A DNA stretch of 64,000 bases from Lachnospiraceae bacterium (GTDB taxonomy: Bacteria > Bacillota > Clostridia > Lachnospirales > Lachnospiraceae), in assembly GCA_024690825.1 (NCBI GenBank), contig JAILOK010000129.1, positions 1-64,000 on the forward strand, read 5' to 3'. Position 1 is the first letter of the stretch. Every line of letters begins with the position of its first letter. This document shows, piece by piece, positions 25,713-34,802 of this stretch. Under the pieces are notes generated by a model that did no database searches, was not told the origin of the DNA, and worked only from the letters and a program-made list of their open reading frames with translations. A program made the translations under genes and the position numbers.

Positions 25713-26792
25713 ATGAAAACAGTGGTAGTAGGAATGTCCGGAGGAGTGGATTCCTCTGTCGCCGCACTTTTATTAAAGAAACAGGGATATAATGTGATCG
25801 GTGTCACGATGCAGATCTGGCTGTCACAGGCTTTGTATGACATGGCGCGGCTCGACGGATGCTGTTCCTTAAGTGCCGTCGATGATGCAGCTGCTGTCTG
25901 TGAAAAGATAGGGATCGAACACAGGGTGCTCAACTTCAGGGATATCTTCAAAGAAAAGGTCATCGAAAATTTTGTCCATGAATATCTTGAAGGCAGAACG
26001 CCGAATCCCTGCATAGTCTGCAACAGATATGTAAAATGGGAAGCGCTGCTTTCCTGGGCGCTTGAAAACGGGGCAGAATATATCGCAACGGGACATTATG
26101 CCAGAGTAAAGAAACTTGATAACGGCAGATATGCGATCGCACGCAGTATGACAGACGAAAAAGACCAGACTTATGCACTATACAGCCTGACTCAGGAACA
26201 GCTTTCGCATACGCTGATGCCGGTAGGAGAATATGACAAGAAAACTGTCAGGAACATGGCTGCCGGGGAAGGACTGGCAGTATCGGATAAGCCGGACAGC
26301 CAGGAGATATGCTTTATAGAGGATAATGACTATGCAGGATTCATAGACAGGTATCCTAAGGTAACAGTGCCCGGTCCCGGAAATTTTGTGACTGCGGATG
26401 GGAAAATACTCGGGCAGCACAAGGGTATAACCCACTACACTATCGGTCAGAGAAGAGGCCTGGGACTTCCGATGGGAAGATATGTTTATGTTACGAAGAT
26501 AAATCCCGAAACAAATGAGGTGGTCATCGGAGAGGACCGGGATGTCTTTTCCGAAAGCCTCACCTGCAAAGATCTTAATTTCATGTCAGTCGAAGACCTG
26601 CCTGAAGGAAATGAAAAAAAACTTTTCTGCAAGATCAGATACAGGCATGAGGGACAGTACTGCATGGTCAAAAGGACAGGACCGGACGAACTCACCGCCG
26701 TATTTGAAGAACCGGTAAGAGCCGTGACTCCGGGCCAGGCTGCGGTATTTTATGACACAGATGTGATCTTTGCGGGCGGGACCATCACATGA
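25713..26792 (+). CDS. mnmA: tRNA-specific 2-thiouridylase MnmA
   Basis: Installs the 2-thio group on U34 of Lys, Glu and Gln tRNAs. The 359-residue protein has the PP-loop GMSGGVDSSVAALLL at the N-terminus. It also has the two catalytic cysteines, Cys103 in NPCIVCNRYVKW and Cys200 in DSQEICFI, and the GQRRGLG region of the C-terminal tRNA-binding part. The start is debatable. ATG 25713 has AAGGA eight bases upstream and gives the family N-terminus. A TTG at 25686 has a better GGAGGA site but adds nine residues; ATG 25704 is a third option. Function is not affected. Confidence 0.93.
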   Translation: MKTVVVGMSGGVDSSVAALLLKKQGYNVIGVTMQIWLSQALYDMARLDGCCSLSAVDDAAAVCEKIGIEHRVLNFRDIFKEKVIENFVHEYLEGRTPNPCIVCNRYVKWEALLSWALENGAEYIATGHYARVKKLDNGRYAIARSMTDEKDQTYALYSLTQEQLSHTLMPVGEYDKKTVRNMAAGEGLAVSDKPDSQEICFIEDNDYAGFIDRYPKVTVPGPGNFVTADGKILGQHKGITHYTIGQRRGLGLPMGRYVYVTKINPETNEVVIGEDRDVFSESLTCKDLNFMSVEDLPEGNEKKLFCKIRYRHEGQYCMVKRTGPDELTAVFEEPVRAVTPGQAAVFYDTDVIFAGGTIT

Positions 26793-26810
26793 TGTCAGGG
26801 TTACATGGTA

Positions 26811-26839
26811 ATGACATTTATTGACAGGTTCATTATAAT
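26811..26839 (+). promoter_or_regulatory. Predicted promoter of the GH43 gene
   Basis: ATGACA (26811-26816), 17 bases, TATAAT (26834-26839). The closer TTGACA at 26821 is only seven bases from the -10 and cannot pair with it. Confidence 0.62.
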
Positions 26840-26871
26840 GTTTCTAAGTTGTAATTATCAGGAGGTGTATG

Positions 26872-27846
26872 ATGAGAAGACCCAATGAGAGAAAACCGCT
26901 CGTAAAGCATATTTATACCGCGGATCCGTCTGCGCATGTCTTTGACGGAAAAATATATATCTATCCGTCACACGATCTTGAAAGAGATGTTCCCGATGAT
27001 GATGACGGGGAGCAGTACATGATGGAGGATTACCACATCCTTTCTATGGATGATCTTGACAGTCCCTGCGTGGATAACGGACTCGCGCTTCATCAGGATG
27101 ATGTGCCCTGGGTATCAAAGCAGATGTGGGCTCCTGATGCGGTTAAAAAGAACGGAAAATATTATCTTGTATTTCCTGCAAAGGATAAGGAGGGGATATT
27201 CAGGATCGGAGTTGCCGAAAGCGAAAATCCTGTCGGACCTTTCAAACCGCAGGACAACTACATTGAGGGAAGCTACAGCATAGATCCCGCTGTCTTTACC
27301 GATGAAGACGGAAAAACCTATTGCTATTACGGAGGACTCTGGGGAGGACAGCTTGAGATGTGGCAGTCGGGAAGCTTTGATCCGGATGCGAAAAGACCTG
27401 AAGGTGACGAAAACGCTTTGGGACCGATGTTTGCGCAGTTTTCCGATGATATGACAAAATTTGTCACGACGCCGAAGCATCTTGAGATCCTTGATGAAAA
27501 CGGGGAACCCTTAAAGGCAAAGGATGAAGACAGGCGCTACTTTGAAGGTCCCTGGATGCACAAATTTAACGGAAAGTACTACCTTTCCTATTCCACGGGC
27601 ACGACACATTATCTTGTTTATTCAGTCTCCGACAGACCTGACGGACCCTTTACATACAGGGGAAGGATAATGGAGCCGGTGCAGGGCTGGACAACCCACC
27701 ATTCCATAGTCGCCATCGACGGAGAATGGTACCTTTTCTACCACGATATCGAACTGTCCGGAGTAACCCACGAGCGCTGCGTCAAATACACGAAGCTCAA
27801 CATTGCCCAAGACGGCACCATAGAGACCATACACCCTTACGATTGA
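26872..27846 (+). CDS. Cytoplasmic glycoside hydrolase family 43
   Basis: A 324-residue five-bladed beta-propeller glycosidase of family GH43, which includes xylosidases and arabinofuranosidases. The expected acidic triad is visible: Asp18 in TADPSAHVFDG (general base), Asp138 in YSIDPAVF (pKa modulator) and Glu225 in YFEGPWM (acid). There is no signal peptide, so it cleaves imported oligosaccharides. Of the two adjacent ATGs, 26872 sits six bases from GGAGG while 26869 sits three, so the second is preferred. It has its own promoter and no transporter or other sugar gene beside it. The exact substrate cannot be read from the sequence. Confidence 0.88.
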   Translation: MRRPNERKPLVKHIYTADPSAHVFDGKIYIYPSHDLERDVPDDDDGEQYMMEDYHILSMDDLDSPCVDNGLALHQDDVPWVSKQMWAPDAVKKNGKYYLVFPAKDKEGIFRIGVAESENPVGPFKPQDNYIEGSYSIDPAVFTDEDGKTYCYYGGLWGGQLEMWQSGSFDPDAKRPEGDENALGPMFAQFSDDMTKFVTTPKHLEILDENGEPLKAKDEDRRYFEGPWMHKFNGKYYLSYSTGTTHYLVYSVSDRPDGPFTYRGRIMEPVQGWTTHHSIVAIDGEWYLFYHDIELSGVTHERCVKYTKLNIAQDGTIETIHPYD

Positions 27847-28171
27847 GGATTTTGGATTAAGATATCATTATATCTGATCAATAAAAATTCAGATGTGTTT
27901 TGTGTCAAACGACGAAACGCTATAGGCGGGACAAACTGATATTTCAAAAAAGACCTATCAGCGAAGCAACGAGAGATAACTGCTTACGAAGACTTAAACT
28001 GCCGGGAGAGAGGCGATGCCGAACTTCCGGCAGTTTTAGTCGCAGTTGGCAGTTAATTCGACGGCGGCGGAGCGTGGGTCGTTTTGAAAATCAGATTGGC
28101 CCGCCCGGAAAAACACTATCAGGCAGTTTTCCGGAATGTGTGGAACAAACTTAAGCCATTATCATATTCTC
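27847..28171. other. Long intergenic region with two stable hairpins, function unknown
   Basis: No convincing gene. Hairpin A pairs AAACTGCCGG (27996-28005) with CCGGCAGTTT (28027-28036), with a small GGC/GCC helix inside its loop and a T after the stem. Hairpin B pairs CCGGAAAA (28105-28112) with TTTTCCGG (28127-28134). A possible 84-codon reading at 27900-28154 is rich in Arg and Ser, lacks a ribosome site and looks unlike a protein. Composition is GC-richer than the flanks. It could be a small RNA, a leader of the downstream symporter or a degraded repeat. The weak palindrome at 27860-27875 may end the GH43 transcript. Confidence 0.5.
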
Positions 28172-28200
28172 TTGTTACCAACTTTAATATGTGATATATT
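28172..28200 (+). promoter_or_regulatory. Predicted promoter of the symporter / acyltransferase cluster
   Basis: TTGTTA (28172-28177), 17 bases, TATATT (28195-28200), followed 20 bases later by the GGAGG site of the symporter. Confidence 0.5.
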
Positions 28201-28233
28201 TGCACAGTATTATTTTTTTCGGAGGAAACTAAA

Positions 28234-29775
28234 ATGTTTATCAAAATCCTGCTGCTTGTTGCTTTCTTTGCAGTAATGATCGGCGTTGGACTCTACGCCA
28301 AAAAGACCACTACAAATGTAAATGACTTCGTTTTGGGCGGAAGAAAGGTCGGACCGTGGCTGACCGCTTTTGCATACGGAACTTCCTACTTCAGTGCCGT
28401 GGTATTCGTCGGATACGCCGGACAGTTCGGTTATAAATACGGTATAGCATCCACATGGATCGGTATCGGAAATGCTTTCATAGGATCACTTCTTGCATGG
28501 GTTGTCTTAGGCAGAAGAACAAGGATAATGACGAAATTCCTTGAGGCAAAGACCATGCCGGACTTTTTCGGAAAGCGTTATCACAGCAAGTCACTGAGAA
28601 TAGTAGCTGCTGTCATATCCTTTGTATTTCTTATTCCGTATACATCATCGGTATACAACGGACTTTCAAGACTTTTTGAGATGGCCTTCAATGTACCTTA
28701 CGCGGTATGTGTCGTAGTAATGGCTGCGCTTACCTGCGTATATGTCATTTTGGGAGGATATATGGCTACGGCCATAAATGATTTCATCCAGGGCATCATA
28801 ATGGTCATCGGCATATGCGCGGTCATAGTATCGATATTAAACGGACAGGGCGGATTCTACAATGCTGTAATGGAGCTTGCAAAGATCCCGTCGGATGTTC
28901 CTCTGACTGAAGGACAGGTCGGAGCCTTCACATCATTTTTCGGACCGGATCCGATCAATCTTCTCGGAGTCGTGATACTTACATCGCTCGGCACGATGGG
29001 ACTGCCCCAGATGGTCCAGAAGTTTTATGCGATAAGAGATGAGAAAGCGGTACAGACCGGAACGATAATATCCACGGTCTTTGCCGTGATCATCGCAGGC
29101 GGCTGCTATTTCCTCGGAGGTTTTGCAAGACTTTTTGATTCTCCGGCAATACACAGCGCAGAGGGCAGGATATCCTATGATGCCATCATCCCTTCGATGC
29201 TTTCGACACTTCCCGATCTCCTTATCGGAGTAGTTATAATGCTGGTTCTGTCAGCGTCCATGTCGACGCTTGCCTCCCTTGTTCTTACATCCAGTTCGAC
29301 ACTTACAATCGACCTGATCAAGGGGAATATAATAAAAGAGATGGATGAGAAAAAACAGGTCGTTGTCATGAGGATATTTCTTGTATTCTTCATAGTGATC
29401 TCTGTTGTGATGGCACTCAAGCCTCCGACATTTATCGCGCAGCTCATGGGTATATCATGGGGAGCTCTCGCAGGCGCATTCCTTGCTCCCTTCCTGTACG
29501 GACTGTACTGGAAAAAAGTCACCAGAGGCGCGGTCTGGGCAAGTTTTGTGTCAGGCGTTCTTATTACAGTACTCAACATGTTCCCCGCAACACAGTTCAT
29601 CAAGAGCCCGATCAATGCCGGCGCCGCTGCCATGATAGCCGGACTTATAGTTGTGCCTGTAGTAAGCCTCATCACCCCGAAGATGGAACAGGGGGAGATA
29701 GATTTCGCATTCAGATGTTATGACGAGAAGCATATGGTAGAGCAGAAATACGCTCTTCCGGAAGAGGAAAAATAA
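28234..29775 (+). CDS. Sodium:solute symporter (SSS family)
   Basis: A 513-residue polytopic protein of the SSS/PutP family with about 13 membrane helices. It shows the typical N-terminus (GLYAKKTTTNVNDFVLGGRKVGPW) and YGTSYFSAVVFVGYAGQFG, where discontinuous helix 1 binds Na+. The central GGYMATAINDFIQGIIM is the SSS signature region, and SASMSTLASLVLTSSSTLT in helix 8 carries the Ser/Thr Na+ ligands. The solute is not predictable from motifs alone. GGAGG precedes the ATG. The MBOAT gene begins three bases after the stop, so the symporter is co-transcribed with the acyltransferase cluster; whether the functions are linked is unknown. Confidence 0.9.
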   Translation: MFIKILLLVAFFAVMIGVGLYAKKTTTNVNDFVLGGRKVGPWLTAFAYGTSYFSAVVFVGYAGQFGYKYGIASTWIGIGNAFIGSLLAWVVLGRRTRIMTKFLEAKTMPDFFGKRYHSKSLRIVAAVISFVFLIPYTSSVYNGLSRLFEMAFNVPYAVCVVVMAALTCVYVILGGYMATAINDFIQGIIMVIGICAVIVSILNGQGGFYNAVMELAKIPSDVPLTEGQVGAFTSFFGPDPINLLGVVILTSLGTMGLPQMVQKFYAIRDEKAVQTGTIISTVFAVIIAGGCYFLGGFARLFDSPAIHSAEGRISYDAIIPSMLSTLPDLLIGVVIMLVLSASMSTLASLVLTSSSTLTIDLIKGNIIKEMDEKKQVVVMRIFLVFFIVISVVMALKPPTFIAQLMGISWGALAGAFLAPFLYGLYWKKVTRGAVWASFVSGVLITVLNMFPATQFIKSPINAGAAAMIAGLIVVPVVSLITPKMEQGEIDFAFRCYDEKHMVEQKYALPEEEK

Positions 29776-29778
29776 GAA

Positions 29779-31206
29779 ATGAGCCTGGTCTCGCTGCCGT
29801 TCTTCATTTTCATATGTGTACTCCTTATCCTTTATTACAGGATGGACAGTAAACATCAATGGAAGATACTGCTGCTTGCCGGGCTCTTTTTTCATGCGTG
29901 GTCAAATCCATATCTTATCGTTTTTTTGCTCATTTCGATCTTTGCCGCATGGAAGCTGATGCTCAACCCGGTAAAGTCTCATTTCGTCTGGGTGATAGTG
30001 ATAAACTTGGGTATCCTCATACTTTTCAAGTACAGCGTAAATCTTGGAGTTAAGGATCTGGCAGCTCCGCTGGGGATCTCTTATTACACCTTTATGACCA
30101 TAGGCTATGCCCATGACTGCTATGACAAAAAGATCGAGCCGCAGAAAAATCTGTTTCATTATGCGCTTTTTGTATCATATTTCCCGCAGATGACACAGGG
30201 TCCCATAGGTGTTTATCAGGAGATGATGCCCCAGTTTCTGAACACACACAGCTTTGATCCCGATAATATAAAAAAAGGAGCTTACAGGATCCTCATCGGA
30301 CTTTTCAAAAAACTGGTGATAGCCGGAAGGGTGGCTTTTTATATCGATACAGTATATTCCTCCCCTGAAAATTTCGGCGGACTTACGCTTATTACCGCAA
30401 CCTTTTTTTATCTCATACAGCTGTATGCCGACTTCTCGGGTTATATGGACATAGTATGCGGCATATCACAGATGCTGGGGATAAGCTTAAAGGAAAACTT
30501 CCAGAGACCCTATCTTGCAAAGAGCATACCGGAGTACTGGAGAAGGTGGCATATTTCCCTGAATGACTGGTACAGGGTTCATGTTTACATGCCCGCCGTG
30601 ACGGCCGGATGGAACAGAAAACTGTCAAAGACCATGGGAAAGATATTCAAAAAGGCAAAAAAGGGGACACTTCGTCTTATTTATCCGACGATACTTGTCT
30701 GGACATTAACAGGCATCTGGCACGGAGCGAAATTTTCGTATCTTGCCTGGGGTGTTTATTTTGCGGTCATTATGCTCATGTCCTTCTGCACCCAGTCTTA
30801 TGTGAAAAAGATAAATGAAAAGATCCACTGGAATAAGGACAGCATATTCGTAAAGATATTCCAGATAATAAGAACGATGATCATTGTGGCAGTCGGAGAG
30901 CTGATCTTCAGATCCGAAAGCTTTTCGGATACGATGACCATATTTAAAAATATCTTTACGGACACAAGGATAAGCGGATCTTCGATCGCGGCGGCGATGA
31001 CGCCTTTCGGAAACGGCAATCAGGCGGCGGCTTCAATGCTTATCATAGCGATTCTCATAATAATGCAGGCCGTAGTTGAGATATCAAAGGAACGAAACGA
31101 AAAAGCCTTTACCGGACACAGGTATGTTTATGCGGCTCTGATGATGATCACGATCGCGCTGTTTGGTGTATCGGGGGCTTCAAACTTCATGTATCAGGCA
31201 TTCTGA
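29779..31206 (+). CDS. MBOAT-family membrane O-acyltransferase (DltB/AlgI-like)
   Basis: A 475-residue membrane-bound O-acyltransferase with roughly 11 helices. Family landmarks are APLGISYYTFMTIGY, SYFPQMTQGPIG, YADFSGYMDIVCGIS, YWRRWHISLNDWYR and the catalytic His315 in TGIWHGAKF. In DltB and AlgI such proteins pass acyl groups from a cytoplasmic donor to a polymer or partner outside. The next genes, an SGNH protein (one base after the stop) and an acyl carrier protein, mirror the DltB-DltD-DltC arrangement. DltA, the ligase that charges the carrier, is missing here. The acyl group and target glycan are unknown. Confidence 0.9.
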   Translation: MSLVSLPFFIFICVLLILYYRMDSKHQWKILLLAGLFFHAWSNPYLIVFLLISIFAAWKLMLNPVKSHFVWVIVINLGILILFKYSVNLGVKDLAAPLGISYYTFMTIGYAHDCYDKKIEPQKNLFHYALFVSYFPQMTQGPIGVYQEMMPQFLNTHSFDPDNIKKGAYRILIGLFKKLVIAGRVAFYIDTVYSSPENFGGLTLITATFFYLIQLYADFSGYMDIVCGISQMLGISLKENFQRPYLAKSIPEYWRRWHISLNDWYRVHVYMPAVTAGWNRKLSKTMGKIFKKAKKGTLRLIYPTILVWTLTGIWHGAKFSYLAWGVYFAVIMLMSFCTQSYVKKINEKIHWNKDSIFVKIFQIIRTMIIVAVGELIFRSESFSDTMTIFKNIFTDTRISGSSIAAAMTPFGNGNQAAASMLIIAILIIMQAVVEISKERNEKAFTGHRYVYAALMMITIALFGVSGASNFMYQAF

Positions 31207-31207
31207 A

Positions 31208-32128
31208 ATGAAAAAGATCGTAATAACCGTTATCACGGCCTTGGCAGTCATATGTGCGGCTGTGATCTTCAAAAATGTATATTCCTGTGAGATGCCGATA
31301 AAAAACAGAGGTATCCGTGACGCAATTAATTCAGGGGATCTGGAGGTGGTATTCCTCGGATCTTCGACTTTCCGCGCGAATGTGGACATGCCGCTCATGG
31401 ATGAGGCATATAACGGAAGAGTTTATGATATTTCATACGGCGGAAATGAACTTGTCGCAACGGCAATACAGTATGAGGAGATAAAGAAGAGATCGCCTCA
31501 CGATTACGGTCTCTTTGTATTTGAACTCGGACCGATGATGCTAACTCAGGAAGTATCGCTTTCGGATTCAAGGGTGATATGGGATCTTTCCTGGGGAGGC
31601 AAGAGGAAACTGTGGGAAAGCATGCGTTCTTCCGGAAAAACCGGTCTTTCCGTGATGTATGAATATTTTGTTACCTCGGGAATGGATGACCTTATCACAT
31701 TTCCCGTAACGGAACCGTTTTATTCAACCAGATATTACAAGGGAGCAAAAACGGACGAAACCGTATCTCCCGGAAAAGATGTTCTCGAGACCGAAGAGTT
31801 TGATATTTCAAAAGAAGAATTTGTAAAGCCGCAGGAAGATGCCGTGTATGATATAATAAAGGCATGCCGCAGTGACGGTCAGGATTTCATATTTGTGGAA
31901 AGTCCGTGCTATCACAGGCTTCAGGAAGATGGAAAGTATAAAGAGTGCAGGGAAAGGTACATCCTGCTCCTTGAAAAAGAGGATGTGCCGTACATACTTG
32001 CGGATGATGTGGAATTTGACACTGCGTGCGCAGATTTTTTTGAAGACATGAATCACATGTCGGCGAAAGGCAGAAAGACATACACGAAAGAACTCATCAG
32101 GGTGTTAAAGGAAAGGAAAGAAAAATAA
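31208..32128 (+). CDS. SGNH-like membrane-anchored protein, DltD-like partner of MBOAT
   Basis: A 306-residue protein with one N-terminal membrane anchor (about residues 4-21) and an extracytoplasmic SGNH-hydrolase-like domain. Ser52 lies in FLGSSTFRA (block I) and Asp280/His283 in the DMNHMSAKG block, matching the catalytic Ser and Asp-x-x-His of DltD. ATG 31208 is chosen because the longer reading lies inside the MBOAT gene. The last base of the stop is shared with the next start. By analogy it would transfer an acyl group, delivered through MBOAT, to an envelope polymer. Confidence 0.78.
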   Translation: MKKIVITVITALAVICAAVIFKNVYSCEMPIKNRGIRDAINSGDLEVVFLGSSTFRANVDMPLMDEAYNGRVYDISYGGNELVATAIQYEEIKKRSPHDYGLFVFELGPMMLTQEVSLSDSRVIWDLSWGGKRKLWESMRSSGKTGLSVMYEYFVTSGMDDLITFPVTEPFYSTRYYKGAKTDETVSPGKDVLETEEFDISKEEFVKPQEDAVYDIIKACRSDGQDFIFVESPCYHRLQEDGKYKECRERYILLLEKEDVPYILADDVEFDTACADFFEDMNHMSAKGRKTYTKELIRVLKERKEK

Positions 32129-32352
32129 TGGAAGAACTTTTGCAGCATTTGAAAGAGATACGCGACGATGTTGATTTTGAAAATGAGACTGAACTGATCG
32201 ACGGCAAGATACTGACATCCTTTGATATCATACAGATCATAGCAATGCTTGATGACGAATATGATATTGCCATACCTGCTGTCGAAATCGTTCCTAAAAA
32301 TTTTAACAGCGCCGGTGCCATACTGGAACTTATCGATCGACTGAAGGGCTGA
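32128..32352 (+). CDS. Acyl carrier protein (DltC-like)
   Basis: A 74-residue four-helix carrier. Ser31 in ILTSFDIIQII occupies the phosphopantetheine position (usually DSxxxxE/DSFDI), and helices before and after match ACP/DltC spacing, including YDIAIPAVEIVPKNFNSAGAI. The protein is acidic. It starts on the last base of the SGNH gene stop, and the O-antigen polymerase-like gene follows after three bases, so it is firmly part of the cluster. It is expected to carry the acyl group used by the MBOAT enzyme. Its loading ligase is not in the cluster. Confidence 0.85.
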   Translation: MEELLQHLKEIRDDVDFENETELIDGKILTSFDIIQIIAMLDDEYDIAIPAVEIVPKNFNSAGAILELIDRLKG

Positions 32353-32355
32353 CAA

Positions 32356-33564
32356 ATGCCGGAAAATCTTTTGAAAAAATTTATCTGTATCATATATCCG
32401 CTTCTGACGCTTATATATTTCGGGTTTCTTTTCTGCAGTCTCATAAGACCCGGAATATGCATGACCGTGCTTATGCTTGCGGGCGGTGCTGCAATAGTAT
32501 TGGCACGCCTTGTCACATTTAAGACGGCCGAAGACCGGGTATTTGCAGTATATCTTATCTACAATATCCTGTCGGGGATATGGTGTGTTTATTACGGGAT
32601 CCCGTTTTCGGTCTATGCCGGAGAGGTGTCCACTACGGCCCTGCCAATGATATTTTACTATGCCGGTCGTTCCTTTGACGAAGAATACACGGAAAAATAC
32701 TATGGCGGCTATATCATTGCGGCGTTGGGGATGGGCCTCATAGGGGCAGTCTTTTATATCTGGCCGCCGAAGTTTTATCTTGATTTTGCTTTCGATAATA
32801 TGCTGATTTCGGTTGCTGATGCGCCCACTTCAAGGGTCAGGATGAATTCACTCATCGGATCCGGCGGGATGGCGGTATATGTGACCTATGCACTGTGTCT
32901 TTCATCTTACTTTTTCAGACAGAAAGAAAAAAACAAACGTATCGCGGGATTCATATTTATGGGCCTGTCTCTGGTGTTTGCGTTTATGGCAAACCAGCGT
33001 TCGTCAATGTTTTCCATCATACTTGTGCTGATATTCTTTGGAACTGTGGATTACCTTACCGACGGGAACAGATCAAAGAAGATCCTCTTTGCGGAACTCG
33101 GAGCGGCGGCTGCTGTGGTTGCCGGCATATTCGTTTTTGCAAGAGGAGTATTTGAAAAGTTTTACTTAAGACTCATATCCATTCCGGAAGGCTTCGGAGA
33201 AAGATCGGAAAGCTGGGTTGCGGCGGTAAATGATATGAAGAACATGTGGCTTGGAGACGGACTTGGGAGCCGCGGACACAGGGCTGCCGAATTTCAGACT
33301 TATATAGTCGCGGACGGAGGACTTGTAAAGCTGTATACGGAGATGGGCATAATAGGAACATCGCTCATCATCTTTCTTCTTGTTCTGGTATTCTTAAAAG
33401 CTGTCAGAAAGCCGCGTATCGTCATACCTGAGATATGCGTGATCATATGCGCGCTGCTCATGTCTATCGGATCCAATGTGCTTGAGATTCAGATCTGCGC
33501 CCCTGTCGTATACTTTGCACTCGGCAGGGCGGTAAAAAAACTGAATGAAAATGATCCTGTTTAA
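32356..33564 (+). CDS. O-antigen polymerase/ligase-like (Wzy/WaaL-type) membrane protein
   Basis: A 402-residue protein with about 11 predicted membrane helices and one larger outer loop (about 265-335). That loop contains ERSESWVAA and GDGLGSRGHR and resembles the Wzy_C / O-antigen ligase loop. The R-x3-W pattern before a GxGLG motif is typical of the family (Nxx..G.GxG). It belongs to the acyltransferase cluster, which links glycan polymerisation with O-acylation. Wzy-type and ligase-type enzymes cannot be told apart here. The next gene is convergent and its stop lies two bases away. Confidence 0.75.
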   Translation: MPENLLKKFICIIYPLLTLIYFGFLFCSLIRPGICMTVLMLAGGAAIVLARLVTFKTAEDRVFAVYLIYNILSGIWCVYYGIPFSVYAGEVSTTALPMIFYYAGRSFDEEYTEKYYGGYIIAALGMGLIGAVFYIWPPKFYLDFAFDNMLISVADAPTSRVRMNSLIGSGGMAVYVTYALCLSSYFFRQKEKNKRIAGFIFMGLSLVFAFMANQRSSMFSIILVLIFFGTVDYLTDGNRSKKILFAELGAAAAVVAGIFVFARGVFEKFYLRLISIPEGFGERSESWVAAVNDMKNMWLGDGLGSRGHRAAEFQTYIVADGGLVKLYTEMGIIGTSLIIFLLVLVFLKAVRKPRIVIPEICVIICALLMSIGSNVLEIQICAPVVYFALGRAVKKLNENDPV

Positions 33565-33565
33565 T

Positions 33566-34657
33566 TCAGTTCAGTTTCATATCTCCGGGTTTGATCCACT
33601 TGATAAGAGATAATACAAAATAGAACGCATAGGATAATACGGCGGGAAGGATGAAACAGATAAGGAGCATCGATACCCAGTCGCTCATGGTGACGGCAGC
33701 CTTGGCCCCTGATGCAACATCATTTACCCAGCCGGTATAAACACCTATCGGACCCACAAGGCCGCAGGTACCCATTCCGGAAGAGACCGGCGCGCCGTTC
33801 ATCTCAAAATGGAAAAGACAGGTAGACATGGGTCCTGTCACTGCAGAGGCAAGGGTCGCAGGGATCCATATTTTCGGATTCTTAATGATATTTCCCATCT
33901 GGAGCATGGAAGTTCCTATTCCCTGGGAAATGAAACCTCCCCATTTGTTGTCCTTAAACGAGATAACGGCAAAGCCTATCATCTGAGCACAGCATCCCGC
34001 CACTGCGGCGCCGCCTGCAAGTCCCGTAAGACCTAAAGCCGCGCATATCGCCGCGCTGGAGATCGGAAGAGTGAGCGCAACTCCCACGAGCACGGAAACG
34101 AGGATGCCCATGAGAAAAGGATGGAGAACGGTAGCCCACATGATGACCTGACCGAACTGGTTTGCGATCTTGCCGAGAAACGGTGCTATCAGCCATGAAA
34201 AGAAGATACCGGTTCCTATGGTCACAAGCGGTGTGACGAGGATGTCGACCTTGGTTTCCTTTGAGACAGCCTTTCCTACTTCGGATGCAATGATGGCGAT
34301 GAAAAGAACCGCCAAAGGTCCGCCTGCGCCGCCTAAAGCATTAGCCGAAAAGCCTACAGCCACCATTGAAAAAAGTACCAGAGGCGGGCATTTCAGCGCG
34401 TGGCCTATCGCCAGAGCCATGGCCGGACCGCTCATTGCGGAAGCTATGCCGCCCACCGTGTATGAGATGCCTGATACCTCTGCGACGGTCTTTGTCAGAA
34501 ACGGTATCTGGAACTGCCGCCCTACAGAATCGAGGATGGTACCGATCAGCAGGGAACAGAAGAGTCCCTGGGCCATTGCGCCCATCGCATCAATGAGATA
34601 ACGCTTTGCTGAAATTTCTATATCCTTGCGCTTTAAGAAAGACTTGAATTTTTCCAT
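33566..34657 (-). CDS. PTS_EIIC_2 family permease (PfoR-like)
   Basis: A 363-residue membrane protein with about nine to ten helices rich in Gly and Ala. The N-terminus KRYLIDAMGAMAQGLFCSLLIG, then MSGPAMALAIGHAL and FHFEMNGAPVSSGMGTCGLVGP, are typical of the PTS_EIIC_2 / PfoS-PfoR family. Members lack a clear IIA or IIB partner, and no other PTS gene lies nearby. PfoR was first described as a regulator in Clostridium perfringens, but the sequence is that of a transporter. The substrate is unknown. The start has GGAG upstream; the gene is divergent from gap. Confidence 0.83.
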   Translation of the reverse strand: MEKFKSFLKRKDIEISAKRYLIDAMGAMAQGLFCSLLIGTILDSVGRQFQIPFLTKTVAEVSGISYTVGGIASAMSGPAMALAIGHALKCPPLVLFSMVAVGFSANALGGAGGPLAVLFIAIIASEVGKAVSKETKVDILVTPLVTIGTGIFFSWLIAPFLGKIANQFGQVIMWATVLHPFLMGILVSVLVGVALTLPISSAAICAALGLTGLAGGAAVAGCCAQMIGFAVISFKDNKWGGFISQGIGTSMLQMGNIIKNPKIWIPATLASAVTGPMSTCLFHFEMNGAPVSSGMGTCGLVGPIGVYTGWVNDVASGAKAAVTMSDWVSMLLICFILPAVLSYAFYFVLSLIKWIKPGDMKLN

Positions 34658-34709
34658 AATACAAAATCTCCTGATATCATATCCAAATTATTCTGCCGAT
34701 AAATTTTAC

Positions 34710-34738
34710 TTGAATTTTCAAATCAAATCAAGTATTAT
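34710..34738 (+). promoter_or_regulatory. Promoter of gap
   Basis: TTGAAT (34710-34715), 17 bases, TATTAT (34733-34738), in an A/T-rich tract about 50 bases before the gap ribosome site. Confidence 0.65.
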
Positions 34739-34802
34739 AGAAAAGCTGATTTAAGGCGTATTTTTGTTCAATCAATTAAATTTATTATAGGAGGATTTGA
34801 AA

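Noticed and set aside
26821-26839. TTGACA plus TATAAT as the GH43 promoter
   Set aside because: Only seven bases separate them; the ATGACA at 26811 gives the correct 17-base spacing.
27900-28154. 84-codon open frame in the intergenic region
   Set aside because: No ribosome site, composition dominated by Arg, Ser and Cys, no recognisable domain, and it runs through two hairpins; treated as non-coding.
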